From Monosiga brevicollis MX1 (Eukaryota; Opisthokonta; Choanoflagellata; Craspedida; Salpingoecidae): a stretch of DNA of 42,077 nt. The stretch is from contig NW_001865041.1 in assembly GCF_000002865.3 (NCBI RefSeq), forward strand, positions 1,704,979 through 1,747,055, read 5' to 3'. A program made the translations under genes and the position numbers. This document shows, in pieces, positions 24,333 through 35,904 of the stretch (positions are counted from its first letter, which is position 1; the number at the start of each line of letters is the position of its first letter). The notes beneath the pieces were generated by a model. It had not been told where the DNA came from. It ran no database searches and worked only from the letters and a program-made list of their open reading frames with translations.

Positions 24333-26449
24333 CAGTGGTCGAGCACTTTTTTTGTAATAGATCACGACACCCCTGTTTCTCACATTCGTTTGAAAGCGGC
24401 TTGTCTCACGAGCGACACTCACTGTAACTTCCTGGCAAAAGTTACAAGGGATTTCCCGAGGGCGGGTCAATTTTTCCATGTCAATTATTTCCCCGCCCCT
24501 CCCGGGGGCAGGGATGGGGAGGATGGGAAGAGAGGACAACCTCGCTCGGCTGAAAGCATTGCGACAGGAGAGTGTGACACAGGGCCAATCCCCGTCTCGG
24601 TGGCGCGCCTAGCCTTCGTCGTCAACATCCGCACCACCACCTGTGACGGTAAAACCATCGTCGGATTCCGAGTCCGAGTCCGAGTCCGAGTCCGAGTCGT
24701 CCGAGGCATCGGAAGCATTAGACTGGGGCAGGGCAATGGATGTTGCCAACCGCTCGAGCTGCTTAAAGGAGTGATCGATGCAACCGGCCACGTCGCCAGG
24801 CGTCAGCTCCTCGAACGCGGCGAGTAGCTCTGCTTTGACCTCGTCAAAGGTTCGATCAGCCCTGTCTGCGCGGCCAACCTTTTCTTTGACCTGCGCCCAA
24901 ACCAATTCCATGGGCTGCAGATCAGAGTAGTGCGGCGGGGAGAATAGAACCGTGTGCCCCATTGCCGCTGCCATGGCCACAATCACCGGCTGCACCTTTG
25001 TAGCGAGTTGCGGATGTGCACCCAACCAGATGCTCTCCCTGCTCGCGGCGGGGTCAACCTCAATGTCGTACGCCTGGCACGCAGCGATGAGCTCGGCTTT
25101 CGTCATGTCCTTGCGCGGGGCCCCCCGTGGCAGGGACCGATGGTAAGAGGCGCTGTCCATGACAATCACCGTGTCCTCGATCCCTCGCCGCCGCAGCGCC
25201 TCCAAGAGCTTGGCCATCCACGCTTCAAAGTATTCGCGGTTGAACATGCCATGATAGTCTTGCGGCTGCTTGCCCCCCACAAAGATATCCAACGTGTCGT
25301 CAAGAAGTTGTGCCTCATGAACAGGCTGGCGTAGGGGACCGGGAACCCTGGGGTCCTCACCAATGATGGCGGCGATAAAACAACACCGCTGCCCTTTCTG
25401 TGCGGCGCGCCTGCTGGGACCGTCACCGAGCGACTCATGCATCGTGTCGTGATGGAGCTTGTAAGGGTGATGGATGTAGCTCTCGTCCATAAAGACAAAC
25501 CGCTTCCTGTAGCGCAAGGCCAGTGCGGTCCCCACGTAGGCATCGCGGCGCATCATGTTCTGCTCCCTCTCACGGTACAGCAGAGTTCCGGTTCGACGCT
25601 CGCGGCGGAGCCCGAGCTCGCGAATGAGAATCTGCACGTAACGGCGCACCGCGAGCTTCTCCTTGCCGCCCGCGTCCTGCAGGTGGGCTGGTAGGTATCC
25701 CCGACGCGCAGAGAAAATCCGTCAGGGTATCGGCGACCACGCGCTCGCCTTTTTGCTCCTTGTCCAAAAGAAAGTTGCGGATATCCACGCGCAGCTTCTT
25801 GGTGCGGCGGATGCGCCGGGGCTTGTAGCCGCGTGCGGCCCCACTGGGCGTGTGCTGCGGTAGCCGTCGATGCAGCACAAATTCCTTCCATGCGGCACCG
25901 CAGGCATTGGCATTGCGGCCCAGCACGGCAGCGACCTCCTCGGCCCACACGTGCTTGGCCGTGCGCCCACCGCTCGCCGCCTGCTCCGCTTTCCAGGCAT
26001 TGTGGCGAAGGTGGAGGTGGACGGAGATGATGTCAAGCAGCTCATAGGCCGAGAGCGCCTTCTGCAACATCTGTCGGCGCTGGTCCTGGACCCACTTGCG
26101 GCCCTCGGCCAGGTAGGCGTCGTCGACCACGACGGTCGGGACGCGAGAGCGGGTGGCCGCCTTGTCGCCCCCAGATGCGCCCGCAGAGGCGCGCCGCTTC
26201 GCACGCTGGTCATCCGCATGTGCCATCAGCTCCTCCCGATCCTCCGCGGGTGGCTCCCAGGCGGGATCGGCCGGCGGCCGCCCGCGCCCTCGCCCGCGCC
26301 CTCGCCCTCGCCCTCGCGGCATGCTGGTGGAAAAAGCCGCGCCGGCGCCATTTCCGAGCGTTTGTTCACTTGGTAGCCAGCATCCCGAGGGGCCACGAAT
26401 TGACATGTGTTGCATTTGCTATAATATTACAAAAAGTCCTCGACCACTG
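24333..26449 (-). mobile_element. Tc1/mariner-type DNA transposon
   Basis: The ends carry CAGTGGTCGAG inverted repeats (24333-24343 and 26439-26449). One mismatch follows, then ACTTTTT and GTAATA on both sides (the left copy has two extra T). The element is 2,117 bases and is flanked by TTA at both ends (24330-24332, 26450-26452). That is either a 3-bp duplication or the classical TA with one extra T. Its transposase is on the minus strand. The inner ends are non-coding. Confidence 0.85.
24609..26322 (-). pseudogene. DDE transposase (Tc1/mariner-like), frameshifted
   Basis: The N-terminal part begins at the ATG at 26322 with an RG-repeat stretch. It continues through a helix-turn-helix-like region (AKHVWAEEVAAVLGRNANACGAAWKEF) and a basic segment to about 25690. 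Homology then continues in another frame (KEKLAVRRYVQILIRELG) to the stop at 24609. The total length leaves one extra base, so there is a single +1 change near 25670-25690. The catalytic domain has FMDESY (first Asp), VIVMDSASYH (second Asp) and YSDLQPMELVW (Glu). An insert of about 50 residues (KAELIAACQAYDIEVD..., SAP-like) widens the last spacing to about 83. The C-terminus is a Ser-Asp run. No intron fits the shift (candidate is under 30 bases), so the copy is probably inactive unless it is a sequencing error. Confidence 0.8.
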
Positions 26450-26452
26450 TTA

Positions 26453-27506
26453 GGAGATTCGGGAGCGCATTGGCGCCCTCGACAAATCCCGTGACAGGTT
26501 GGTGCACCGGCAAAGGACCCAGAGGCACAGTGAGAAAATGCCCAGCCCTCGATGCACAAAACTCGAAGCACGTTTTAGGTGGGTCACGTTGGTTCAAGCT
26601 CATCGGCGAACCGGCGAGATATCACCACAGGCACCCTCATCATCGCAGTCGTCTACGCAGTCCTTGATGTCGCTGTCGCCGACGTCACATTGTTTGGCGC
26701 GGGTAGAACCAGTTGTGTTCGCTTCTCCCGTGTCGAGTGTACTTGGCGGGGCATGTTAAAGGCTGCGCAGTTGGCGTGTGCCGAAGCGACTTCAGAACAC
26801 GTGCAAATCAAGAGAGGAGAAAAGTGTTGCAGGCAAATGTCGCGGTGACCCTTGCCGGACGAGGTTGGCTCGAGATCAGGGCTGCCCAAAGTTGCCGTTT
26901 CGACGATTCGAGTCGAGTCGATTGTCAAAATTACAAGAGGTCACTGCCCCTTGTGACTGTTCATCAGATTCGTGCTGTAAAACATGATTTGTGTGAGTTC
27001 GAGCTTTGATTTGCACAAGCGTGCATTTCTGATGTTCGGTTGCCTAATTGTTGGTCCTTGCCTGGAGCAGTCAAACACCGGCAAACGCCTTTTAAACAGC
27101 TCGATCCTGTGCATCTGGAGAACCCCCCCTCCCTCCCCCCCCCAAAAAAAAACCCCCAGCTCGATCCTGTCTTCCTCTCAAAGGTTGTTGGATGCATGCG
27201 AGCGTTGTCACTGTACCCGACATCCTGAACAGATCATGTCATGTTTTTGATGGCAGTCGTCCCAATCGCCTCTGGCCCACAGCAAAGCAAGTGAATCGGC
27301 ATGTCGACTGCACCCCACCCTGGTGTTGTACATGCAGCCATCTCGACCAACTGCAGCACCGTGTCCCGCTAGAGTCTGATTAGCCTCGGGCCCACACTTT
27401 TGCGTACAACAGTACAACAGAGCCATCGGGTCAATTCAAACCGACACGTGTGCACGACGCATGTGCACGTCTCGACCCCCCCCTCTTCGGCCCCAACCCA
27501 GCCCAC
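26453..27506. other. Intergenic region, no gene seen
   Basis: Contains short homopolymer runs (C and A runs near 27124-27156) and no ORF with protein-like composition. The left part borders the transposon; the right part probably holds the GST gene's 3' region. Confidence 0.5.
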
Positions 27507-28458
27507 CTACTCGGACGCCGCGGCCGGAGCGGGAAACACAAAGTTGTTCATCTTGGCCACCTTGTTGTTAACGAGCGTGCAGTGGTGGGGCGAGGCACGA
27601 AAGGCCACAATCTCGGGCAGGGCAAAGAAGCGCTCCCAGTACGCCTTGACGCTTGGGAATTCGTCCAAGAAACCGGGGATCAGTTCCACCGCATGGTCCA
27701 GTTCCTCGGCCACATAAAAATCCGCGTACGTCAGATGTCCACCCAAAAACGGGCCCTCGGCCTTCTCCAGATACTTTTCGAGCAACGCCAGCTGGGTCGG
27801 AAACACCTCCTCCCGCATGCGCTTGGCCTCGTCCTCTGACGCCCGGTAAAAGTAGGAGGACAAATTGCTGTGCAGGTCCATGACCTATGTATGACCCGCG
27901 CCAGGAAAAACTTTTCATGAATGCACAGGCGTGCTCGGCACGGCGCATGCATCGGGCGGACGACAACAGGGCTCGGCTCGTAACAAGATCCGGGGCCTCC
28001 GGGATCCCCCGGCCGACACTTACAAAGTTGAGGACCATGGTCAGGCGGGGCGCATCGCGGCCAGAGCCCGTCAAGAGTTCGGGCTTCAGCTCACGGCTCA
28101 CGTGCTCCAGAATGGCCATGGTTTGGGTCAAACCGAGCCCCTTGACACGGTCAAAAAGGTAGGGGAGGTTGGGAAAGTCGAGCCCCAGTGTATACTTCTC
28201 GTCGTACCACTCCTGGCGTGACAGCGCTGGGGGGTCGCCCTGCTCGTACATGCGATCCTCAAAGTCCCGCTCGCCGCAGTACCACAAGAGCATGCGGCAG
28301 CCTGGTGCAGCACAAGTACATTGGATGAGAGGCCGCGTGCCCACGCCGCCATTCCTAGGAGCCAATCAGAGCCCTGGACAAACATCCCCAGCCGCTCACG
28401 TACATGCGCCCAGGCCGCGGATCTTCCAGTAACCAAACTTGAAACGGGTCTCTGCCAT
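27507..28458 (-). CDS. Glutathione S-transferase, mu-like
   Basis: Exons 28458-28404, 28301-28024 and 27884-27507 (introns GTACGT...CACCAG and GTAAGT...ACATAG) give 236 residues. The N-terminal thioredoxin-like half reads FGYWKIRGLGA-C-RMLLWY, with the catalytic Tyr in GYW, then YDEKYTLGLDFPNLPYLFD, the glutathione-binding cis-Pro region, and LTQTMAILEHVSRE, the usual QS-x-AIL site with Thr for Ser. The helical C-terminal domain has GPFLGGHLTYADFYVAEELDHA, the conserved N-capping/hydrophobic-staple motif. Mu-class enzymes are about 218 residues, so length fits. It conjugates glutathione to electrophiles in the cytosol. The splice at the first exon adds a Cys in the helix after the active Tyr. 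Confidence 0.9.
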
Positions 28459-28614
28459 CTTTGATTTGGATCTTATTTTTGCAATTCAGACAGTGTGTGT
28501 GCACAAGACAAAATGATGGATCAAAAAGTTGAAATACGAGGAATCTATTAAAAAACAACAACAATCGTCCACATCTCCATTATGACTGTCAAGCAGGCGG
28601 CGGGGCCGCGCCCG

Positions 28615-29145
28615 CTAGGCGGGTAGCTTGTCAAACCAGGTGCGCATTTTGAGTGTGACGCGATCGGCTTTGCGCCAATACAAGCTCTCATTCTGTTCCG
28701 CTAAAGCAAACAACTGGTCCTGGCGCCGGCTGTTGGCGAGCGCAGCGCCCTCCAGCATGGTGATGGAGCCGAGGGCGGCATGGGGGGCAAAGGACATGTG
28801 CTCGCTGAAAAAGGCTTCCGCTTCATGGTCGCTCTCAAAGACATTCTCATGCCGTGCAGTATGTAGCAGCTGATGGCGCCATGCCTCCAGGGACGGGTCA
28901 AAGTAGTTCGACTCGAGCTCGACGGCAAAGCTCGGCCGGTGATTCAGCTGACCCTGCTCCTCTGTTTGCACCACCCCACGAATCACAAATGCCCGGCTGC
29001 CAGGTGCTCTGCTTTGCACCACCCGTCGCAGCACCATGGCCGCCCCGAGGCTTTGCAGGCTGTCATCCATGCCACGCTGAACCATGTACTCGGCCACCTC
29101 GCTGCACGCCCGCCGCGCCACGGCGAATGCTTGTCGAGCAGTCAT
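28615..29145 (-). CDS. Hypothetical host protein
   Basis: An intron-free 176-residue frame from the ATG at 29145; an upstream ATG at 29190 is possible. It reads MTARQAFAVARRACSEVAEYM..., is mainly helical, has no signal or membrane segment, and ends RTWFDKLPA. No family recognised. Composition and codon use agree with nearby host genes, and no stop interrupts the frame. It lies upstream of the GST gene on the same strand. Confidence 0.6.
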   Translation of the reverse strand: MTARQAFAVARRACSEVAEYMVQRGMDDSLQSLGAAMVLRRVVQSRAPGSRAFVIRGVVQTEEQGQLNHRPSFAVELESNYFDPSLEAWRHQLLHTARHENVFESDHEAEAFFSEHMSFAPHAALGSITMLEGAALANSRRQDQLFALAEQNESLYWRKADRVTLKMRTWFDKLPA

Positions 29146-29264
29146 CTTGCCGCAAGACCGCTCAATATGGATCTGATGGATGATTATCAAAAGAGGAAAG
29201 AAAAGAAATGATGCTTTTGTTTGAATTATGAGAATCTAGATCAGATGAAACATCTCATGTTAAA

Positions 29265-29347
<83 letters not shown>

Positions 29348-29714
29348 GACTTTGTGTTCACATGTCAAGCATGAATTTGTAAAAAAGTCCTAGTCATGCG
29401 TAAAACGGCGGTTGGTGCACACGAGCTGCTGCACGGTCGCCAAATCCAACAAACCAAGCAGATGAAAAACAAAAAACGAAAAAGAGAACGAAGAGGGAGA
29501 AAACAAACAAACAAAAACTACAAAAAATCAAAACACCTTTCATGGAAAACAAAGTAGCGATAAGCCTCGCTCAAAAGAAAGCAGGTGCGCGCTGTAAGAT
29601 ACGTCCCAGCGCAAAGCATCCATTGCCTCACTGTTTTCAATGCTACAAAGCGGGCACCAAATAACACAGGGTGAGAGGATCATGGATCAGAGCAAACCCT
29701 GAGAAAAGTGCAAG
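29146..29714. other. Gap with (CA)n and AT-rich stretch
   Basis: Apart from the microsatellite (29269-29346) and an A-rich segment near 29460-29530, I see nothing. It probably includes the 3' untranslated region of the WSC gene. Confidence 0.5.
29269..29346 (+). repeat. (CA)n microsatellite
   Basis: Uninterrupted CA dinucleotide run of about 39 units, non-coding. Confidence 0.98.
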
Positions 29715-32261
29715 TCAACGTACATCGCTCTCAATGGGCGTGTATGCGTCTTGGCGAGACCAGGGGGTGAAAGAGCCCGTCTTCCATCGAATGATGCCAA
29801 AGACGAGGCCCACGCCGGCAATAGCACCAATAATACCACCGGCAATGGCGCCGCCCTTGTTCTTGTGCTTCTTGCTGCTTGGGGAGCTCGTGGTGCCCGG
29901 CGAGCCAGTGGAAGAGGTCGAGGAGGTCGTGGGTTGGTCGGCAGCGCATGGGACAGGAGGAGCAAACGTGGCATTGCCCACAGAGTCGGCCTGATACTGG
30001 AGGGGAGCGATGGCCAGGGTTGCGGCACTCAACTTTTCCATTGCACCGTTGTAGAGTGTACCCTTGACGTTGATATGTGAGCAGGCGAACGAGTGCTTGG
30101 GTTCAACCACCTTCATGATGTTGGCCAGGTCCGCGCCATTGAAGACAATCGTAAAGAGGGTTGCGTTGCCCACAGTGTGAGCAAACGTAATGCTAGTTAT
30201 GGCCTTGGTCTTGCGGCTAAACTCGATTGTCATTTGATTGATGCGGACCTCCGCCGGCAATGGCATGGCCGTTGTGGTGGACATGGGGGCGGTGGTCGAG
30301 TTGCTCGGTGCAAGAGTGGTGGTGGTGGTCGAGTTGCTCGGTGCAAGAGTGGTGGTGGTGGTCGAGTTGCTCGGTGCAAGAGTGGTGGTGGTGGTCGAGT
30401 TGGCCGGGGCAGGAGTGGTGGTGCTGGTCGAGTTGGCTGGGGCAGGAGTGGTGGCGGCCATGTCGGCATCAAACACGTGGCGCTGGAGAATGATGGAGGA
30501 GTCAGAGGCGGCAAAAATAGACCAAGAACCGGTCTCGGTGCAGTTGGCGGGTTCAAAGGTGGTGTGGGTAGCATGAGGCGTGCACGGCACGGTCATGGGG
30601 ATACCCTCGACGTAGCTGATAATGAGATCAGTAAAGGCCACAGCAATGTGGCCCTCTGCTACAAGCGTCTGCTTATTTGCCGTAGGGGACACTGTCGTGG
30701 TCGGCGCGGGTGCGGTGGTAGAGGCGGGTGTAGCGGTCGTGTTGGGGTTGGAGGTGGGTGTGGCCGTGGCGGTCGTGTTGGGGTTGGAGGTGGGTGTGGC
30801 CGTGGCGGTCGTGTTGGGGTTGGAGGTGGGTGTGGCCGTGGCAGTCGTGTTGGGGTGGGGCGCGGCATGACAGGCAAAGGCAAACTCAGTTAAAGCAAAA
30901 AAGCCGCCGCATTTCTCCGTCGGTGCATCGGCACAGGGCTTATCACAGGCACCTGTTTGCGAGCAAGCCAACGAGCATGAGCGGGCGCAGAATTGAAGAA
31001 AGCAAGGAAAGGAGTCATGCAACATACTGGGGTCGGCCGAGTTGCCAATGGCACCCGCTTGCGTGGCCATGGAGCACCAGCATTCATTGCCGTTCTCAAT
31101 GCCAGCCACAAACTTGCTTCCAATAGCATAGCAGGCGGCAGCGCATTCCACTTGGCTGCGGATGCAGAGGTGGAACACCAAATTGTGAGCCAGACATACC
31201 AAACGCATCAGCCCCTCTCTGTACTGGTCAGAGCAGCCAAAGGCCCACGCTCGGCAGCTCACCTGTTCGCCACACCAGCCTTGGTGTCCAGAGTACGGTT
31301 CTACAAAAGCAGTTAAGGAGCGGGTGCGGTGGAGGCAGAAGTGAGCAATGTCTCACGCCAAAGAGAACAGCCTCATTGGTTCGCGCTCGTTGTGGCGTAC
31401 AAGAGCATGGTCTTGGATGCATCCGTAATCTACCAGCGAGGAAGAAGTTACAGTGAGCGCAATACAAGCATGTCGAATATTGCATAACATCAGCATTGAC
31501 TGACCAGCGTTGATGATACAGCTCACACCGGCCGGTGTCATGGTGGTGGTGGGCGCAACAGTAGTGGAAGCAGCAGTAGTGGAAGCAGCAGTAGTATTAG
31601 CGGAAGCAGCAGTAGTGGTGGTGGGCGCAGCAGTAGTGGAAGCAGCAGTAGTATTAGCAGAAGCAGCAGTCGTGGTGGTGGGAGCAGCAGTAGTGGAAGC
31701 GGCAGTAGTATTAGCGGAAGCAGCAGTAGTGGTGGTGGGCGCAACAGTAGTGGAAGCAGCAGTAGTATTAGCGGAAGCAGCAGTCGTGGTGGTGGGAGCA
31801 GCAGTAGTGGAAGCGGCAGTAGTGTTAGCGGAAGCAGCAGTAGTGGTGGTGGGCGCAGCAGTAGTGGAAGCAGCAGTAGTATTAGCGGAAGCAGCAGTAG
31901 TGGTGGTGGGCGCAGCAGTAGTGGAAGCAGCAGTAGTATTAGCAGAAGCAGCAGTCGTGGTGGTGGGAGCAGCAGTAGTGGAAGCGGCAGTAGTGTTAGC
32001 GGAAGCGGCAGTAGTGGTGGTGGAAGCAGCAGTAGTGGAAGCAGCAGTAGTATTAGCGGAAGCAGCAGTAGTGGTGGCGGCAGTAGTGTTAGCGGAAGCA
32101 GCAGTAGTGGTGGTGGGCGCAGCAGTAGTGGAAGCAGCAGTAGTGTTAGCGGAAGCAGCAGTAGTGGTGGTGGGCGCAGCAGTGGAAGCAGCAGTAGTAT
32201 TGGTGGCAGCGCTGGCCGCCATGGCAGCCAGCAAAAGTGCGAGCATGGTCAGAGCACGCAT
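29715..32261 (-). CDS. Mucin-like WSC-domain single-pass membrane protein
   Basis: Five exons (32261-31505, 31429-31401, 31300-31263, 31155-31028, 30952-29715) make 729 residues. The signal peptide is MRALTMLALLLAAMAASA. Residues about 20-240 are 19-residue Thr/Ala repeats (TTTTAASANTTAASTTAAP), encoded by 57-bp units and surely O-glycosylated. A WSC domain follows (about 253-350): YGCIQDHALNRTLD, ECAAACYA, FVAGIENGNECWC, CDKPC, KCGG. It crosses four introns, one exon being only 29 bases. A second Thr/Pro/Asn repeat region, a beta-rich domain, a Gly/Ala/Ile membrane helix (about 684-707) and a short tail complete it. WSC domains bind glycans and sense wall stress in fungi; here it is likely a cell-surface adhesion or sensor protein. 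Confidence 0.85.
31545..32205 (-). repeat. Thr/Ala-coding 57-bp minisatellite
   Basis: About eleven variably complete 57-base units within exon 1 of the WSC gene. Both strands stay open, so a large antisense ORF (31510-32280) is spurious. Confidence 0.85.
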
Positions 32262-33435
32262 CGTGTCGATCGATTCTTGAAAAGGGCACCAGAAAATCTA
32301 AAGAGCCAAGTATCAGCAACACAAGAAGAGCATCCGAGGATGAGGGCAGTACGAGAGCACATGCAGTCTACACTGTCCCGATCAAGCGGCTTGATCGCAA
32401 CGGCGGACTGCACGGCACGGCCGCGATCGCAGCACAAGCCAGAATCGGACTCGCGATGGACAAGCGGCACCACCAGCAGCCTTCCAACCACAAGCAAGAC
32501 CAGGCCACGCGCCAACACGAGGGTTCGGCAACAACATCAAAAACGCCAAGAGCGGGGATCATGATGTGTGCGATCGGAATCATCATCATCAGAGATGATG
32601 ATCGTCTGGACAGCACCACCAGCAGTACTCGATTCCGATCGCAAGCGTCCCCAAAACGACATGGCACAACGCCAAGTGGCCAACATATTGATGGATTCAC
32701 ATACCTCAGAGGGTGTCAGCTCGTAGACAGGATCCAGCACCTGGTTGAGGTGATTGGATGCCTTGAAAGATGCCAGCCAGTAGAGAGGCCGCGGAAAAGA
32801 GGGCAACAGGGGGGCTGCCAAAATCACACGCCGAGTCTCTCTCAAGGAGAAAAATACCAGCGAGAAAACAAGTTACGGCACGTTTTGGTTTCGTGTTGTT
32901 GTTGCTTCAGTGGAGTTCTCACAAGAGAGGAAAGAAAAGAAGAAAAGAAAAGAAAAGAAAGAGCGTAAGACGTTGTCCAAAGTTGTACATGTGCGTCTGA
33001 CATTGACGCGATACCACTTGGTAGTAAGCCAGACCTCGCCAAGATTGGCCAAGGGTCGCTAGTGCAATGTGCTACATGTGTGCGCGTCTGCTACATGTGT
33101 GTGCGTCAAAGCGCAACACGTGCGAAAATCGCGCCAGTCAGTCTCCCTCCAGACCACCAGTCTTCTCCAGTCTCTTCCCAGACCGAGTCTGCTGGTCTGC
33201 GAGAAGACTGTCCCGAGTTTCCCGCCTTACCCTCGTTTTCTCGTTTTCGTGCGACACCTGCTGTGACTCGTTTTGCGGTGTGCCGTTCCGTCTTCGGTTG
33301 CCCTCGGCCCATTTGGCCATCGTTGGTACTCTTGGTTTCGACAACGTTCCTCGACCGTCTGTGCGCGAGGCCTTCAAACACCTTTTTGTTGCCACCGCTA
33401 CCACCCGCAACCAAGACCAACCCGACCCGCCAATC
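32262..33435. other. Divergent upstream region of WSC and LAMTOR1 genes
   Basis: The two genes point away from each other across about 1.2 kb. It includes a GAAAAGAA-rich stretch near 32930-32960 and a repeat of CTACATGTGTG near 33067-33100. It may hold non-coding first exons of one or both genes. I see no TATA box or coding sequence I trust. Confidence 0.5.
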
Positions 33436-34831
33436 ATGGGTTGCGATCAATCTCGTCAGAAAGGTTCGTTGAGCTCAGGGCCGACCAAAGGCGGTCATGT
33501 TGCCGAGCCTCTGCACCAATCACGCTCCGTCCGAGTTCCTACCTGCTTTCCGTGCTCACTTGCACCTGTTTCCCCCCCCCTTTTCCCACGCTATGCGTTG
33601 TTTTCCTCCGATAGTGGTCGAAGAGTCGAATCGCCCACGCCAGGCCAAGGCCAACAATTCATCCGATGGTACGACACCAACAGCTCGGTCACTTGGGAAA
33701 AGACAGGTCTCCCTGTCGTGTGCGCTCTTTTTTCTTGTCAAGGGTGTTGGCTGCGCTGGGTCACTTGGATCCGAACCCTGGTATTGGGCCGTGGCGGCTC
33801 CTGCCTCACCCTGTGGTTCTGGTGCACCGACTCATAGCCATCAGCGTGCCTGGCGGCCCCCTGCCCAAGTGTGTATATGATGGTGACGCTCTCAGAACAG
33901 CACTGTCAAACCCCAGCCTCCTTGGCCTGCTTGGTCGTTTGGTCACAGCCCGCTTTCACCACTGCGTGCGTCTCCTAGGTTGCGCGATGATAACCTAGGC
34001 ACTTCGTACACCGAGCAACGCATCAATGAGGAACAGTTTTTCACAGACATTGTAGCCAACACTGAAAAGTGGGTCCCCGCCCCCTGCGCATTGGATGTGC
34101 TGGACGTACCCTTCCTCGAGTGCCTGGAGCGACGGCTGGCTCCCCCTGCTTGGGCTCACTGTTTGCTCTCCGACCAACTGCATCCGCGCTGGGCAGGAAT
34201 CTGATCAGCACGAGCGACGCTCCTGAAACCTTGGACACGAATGAAATCTTGCAACGGACGCGCGAATACAGGTGTGCCCGCCCCGATCACTCGTTCCGTT
34301 CCTTTTCCTTTGCGCAAATTGTTTTGCACATGCGCGCCTGCGCGTGGCAGTCACAGGTTGCATCTGGGCATCATCACCCAGTGGTGTATACACTTCAAAC
34401 CTTGCTGGACTATTCGTGGACACCTTCCCTCACAACCTCAATGTCCTGGCCCTGCATTTTCTACAGCACACTAGTGGTACAACACGGCAAGGTGGACATT
34501 GTGACTTCGGATCTTTACCCGCGACCCGCCGTTCACGACGCCGAACACGCTGTGGCCATTCTCAGCGAGTCGCCACTTGCCACCGCCGATCTTTGCGTGC
34601 GTTTGCCTATTGTTGAATCGGGGTAGCCGAGTTTGCCTTGCCGTTGACCAAACCCAGCGGGGCCGCTCATCTCCTTGTGGCTCTCATTGATTTATCTCCC
34701 GTATCTGTTGCTTGTAGGCCGACGCTCTCGCTCGCGCCCGCGTGGTTGCTGAAGAATTGGCAGCCATGACGACGGGCGGCAAGACCGCCGAGCCCCTGGT
34801 CGCCTTCCTGCCCGACCTGGCCCTGCCCTAG
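33436..34831 (+). CDS. LAMTOR1: LAMTOR1 (p18)-like Ragulator subunit
   Basis: Exons 33436-33463, 33615-33668, 33999-34068, 34197-34271, 34467-34596 and 34718-34831 make 156 residues; human LAMTOR1 has 161. The N-terminus MGCDQS fits N-myristoylation at Gly2 and palmitoylation at Cys3. The core FFTDIVANTEKNLISTSDAPETLDTN with EILQRTREYSTLVV matches the LAMTOR1 pattern of SSILAKTA-NIIDVS and EYMDRARQYSTRLAV. ILSESPLATADL and RARVVAEEL match the C-terminal helices. The protein anchors Ragulator (with LAMTOR2-5) and the Rag GTPases on late endosomes/lysosomes for mTORC1 control. The exon 2 end is the least certain; a longer exon 2 would break the frame. A poly(A) signal AATAAA occurs at 35159. 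Confidence 0.85.
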
Positions 34832-35904
34832 AGCCCCGGCGTTGATTGGTGGTTTTGATTCGTGTCATCTGCAAGCAAGTCAATCGTGTTAGGCTCAACC
34901 TCTGCTCTCCATTCCCCTGTCCTCCGGCGGGCCATCCACGGATCGTCTCTGGTTTTCCCAGAGTGCAAACAAAAAGGAGGGATCCACCGCAGCAAAATCG
35001 GGCATGCCATGAGGCGTACAAAGCCGTCTGGCCGTGTTGCCAAGCCGTGTGGCTTGGGTGCCATGTCAAGGATCCAACGTGCTGCCGGCCAACCGCGCGT
35101 TTTGACGCTCTTGGTGCCTCAGTTGAATTCGCTCTCCAGTTTTTGTCCAAACAATGTTAATAAACACCCTCCAACATAAAATGTCAGATAATACATGTAA
35201 TTCTGTCACTGCGTTCGCGGCGGGGAACATGTTTGCATGTTTGCAATCGTCTTTCGCGCATTGTCAGCATGATGATGGCGATGAAGGTTGCGCGCGCGCG
35301 CATGTTGACCAGGATGCCAGCGTGATGGCGGAGAGCGGCGGCGGGCAACGGCTAGCATGGTGTACAAATACCGGTAGTGTGCGTTTGTGTAATGGTGTGA
35401 TTTCGAGGAGAAACCTCTGGGGAGGATTGAAAACGTGTTGTGATCCTGAGCTTGATCTGTGATCGTGCGCACCAGGAAAGAGGCAATCAACAGGCTGTGA
35501 TGGCCACAACTGATCAGCTTTGCCCTGCTCATCCGTGATCACGGCCACATCCATGCACTCCTCCAGCTTCTTTCCATGCGTTCGAGGCAAGGTGACTCGG
35601 TGATCAGGGGGTTAGCACTGGCCGCAATGCCCATGGATCAGCCCTGACTGAAGCACGCTCAATATTCGCTCGCAGTCTTCTGCCGCGCTGGCATCCACTT
35701 GCCCCGCCGGCGTGATACAAGTGTCGCCGTCTGGCGTCAATCAAGCATTTTACATCAATCACTTCAACTATCCAACAAGTACTACTTTACTATATTGGAG
35801 ATCTTTTATTGCCAGCCTTGACGTCATCAGTCGCTCAAGGCCCATTGCAAGTTTTACTTTTCCGTGCTCTTTGCTTCATATTTCTTTGACAGAACACCTG
35901 CACC
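34832..35904. other. Intergenic region
   Basis: Contains AATAAA at 35159-35164, probably the LAMTOR1 3' end, and a CG-rich GCGCGCGCGC run near 35290. The part before 35905 is the promoter of the NmrA-like gene. No convincing ORF. Confidence 0.5.

Noticed and set aside
25670-25700. Short intron joining the two transposase frames
   Set aside because: The best GT-AG pair leaves under 30 bases, shorter than any intron in the window; a single-base change explains the shift better.
31510-32280. 256-residue Val/Ala-rich plus-strand ORF
   Set aside because: Antisense of the Thr/Ala repeats of the WSC gene, which has a signal peptide and a spliced continuation.
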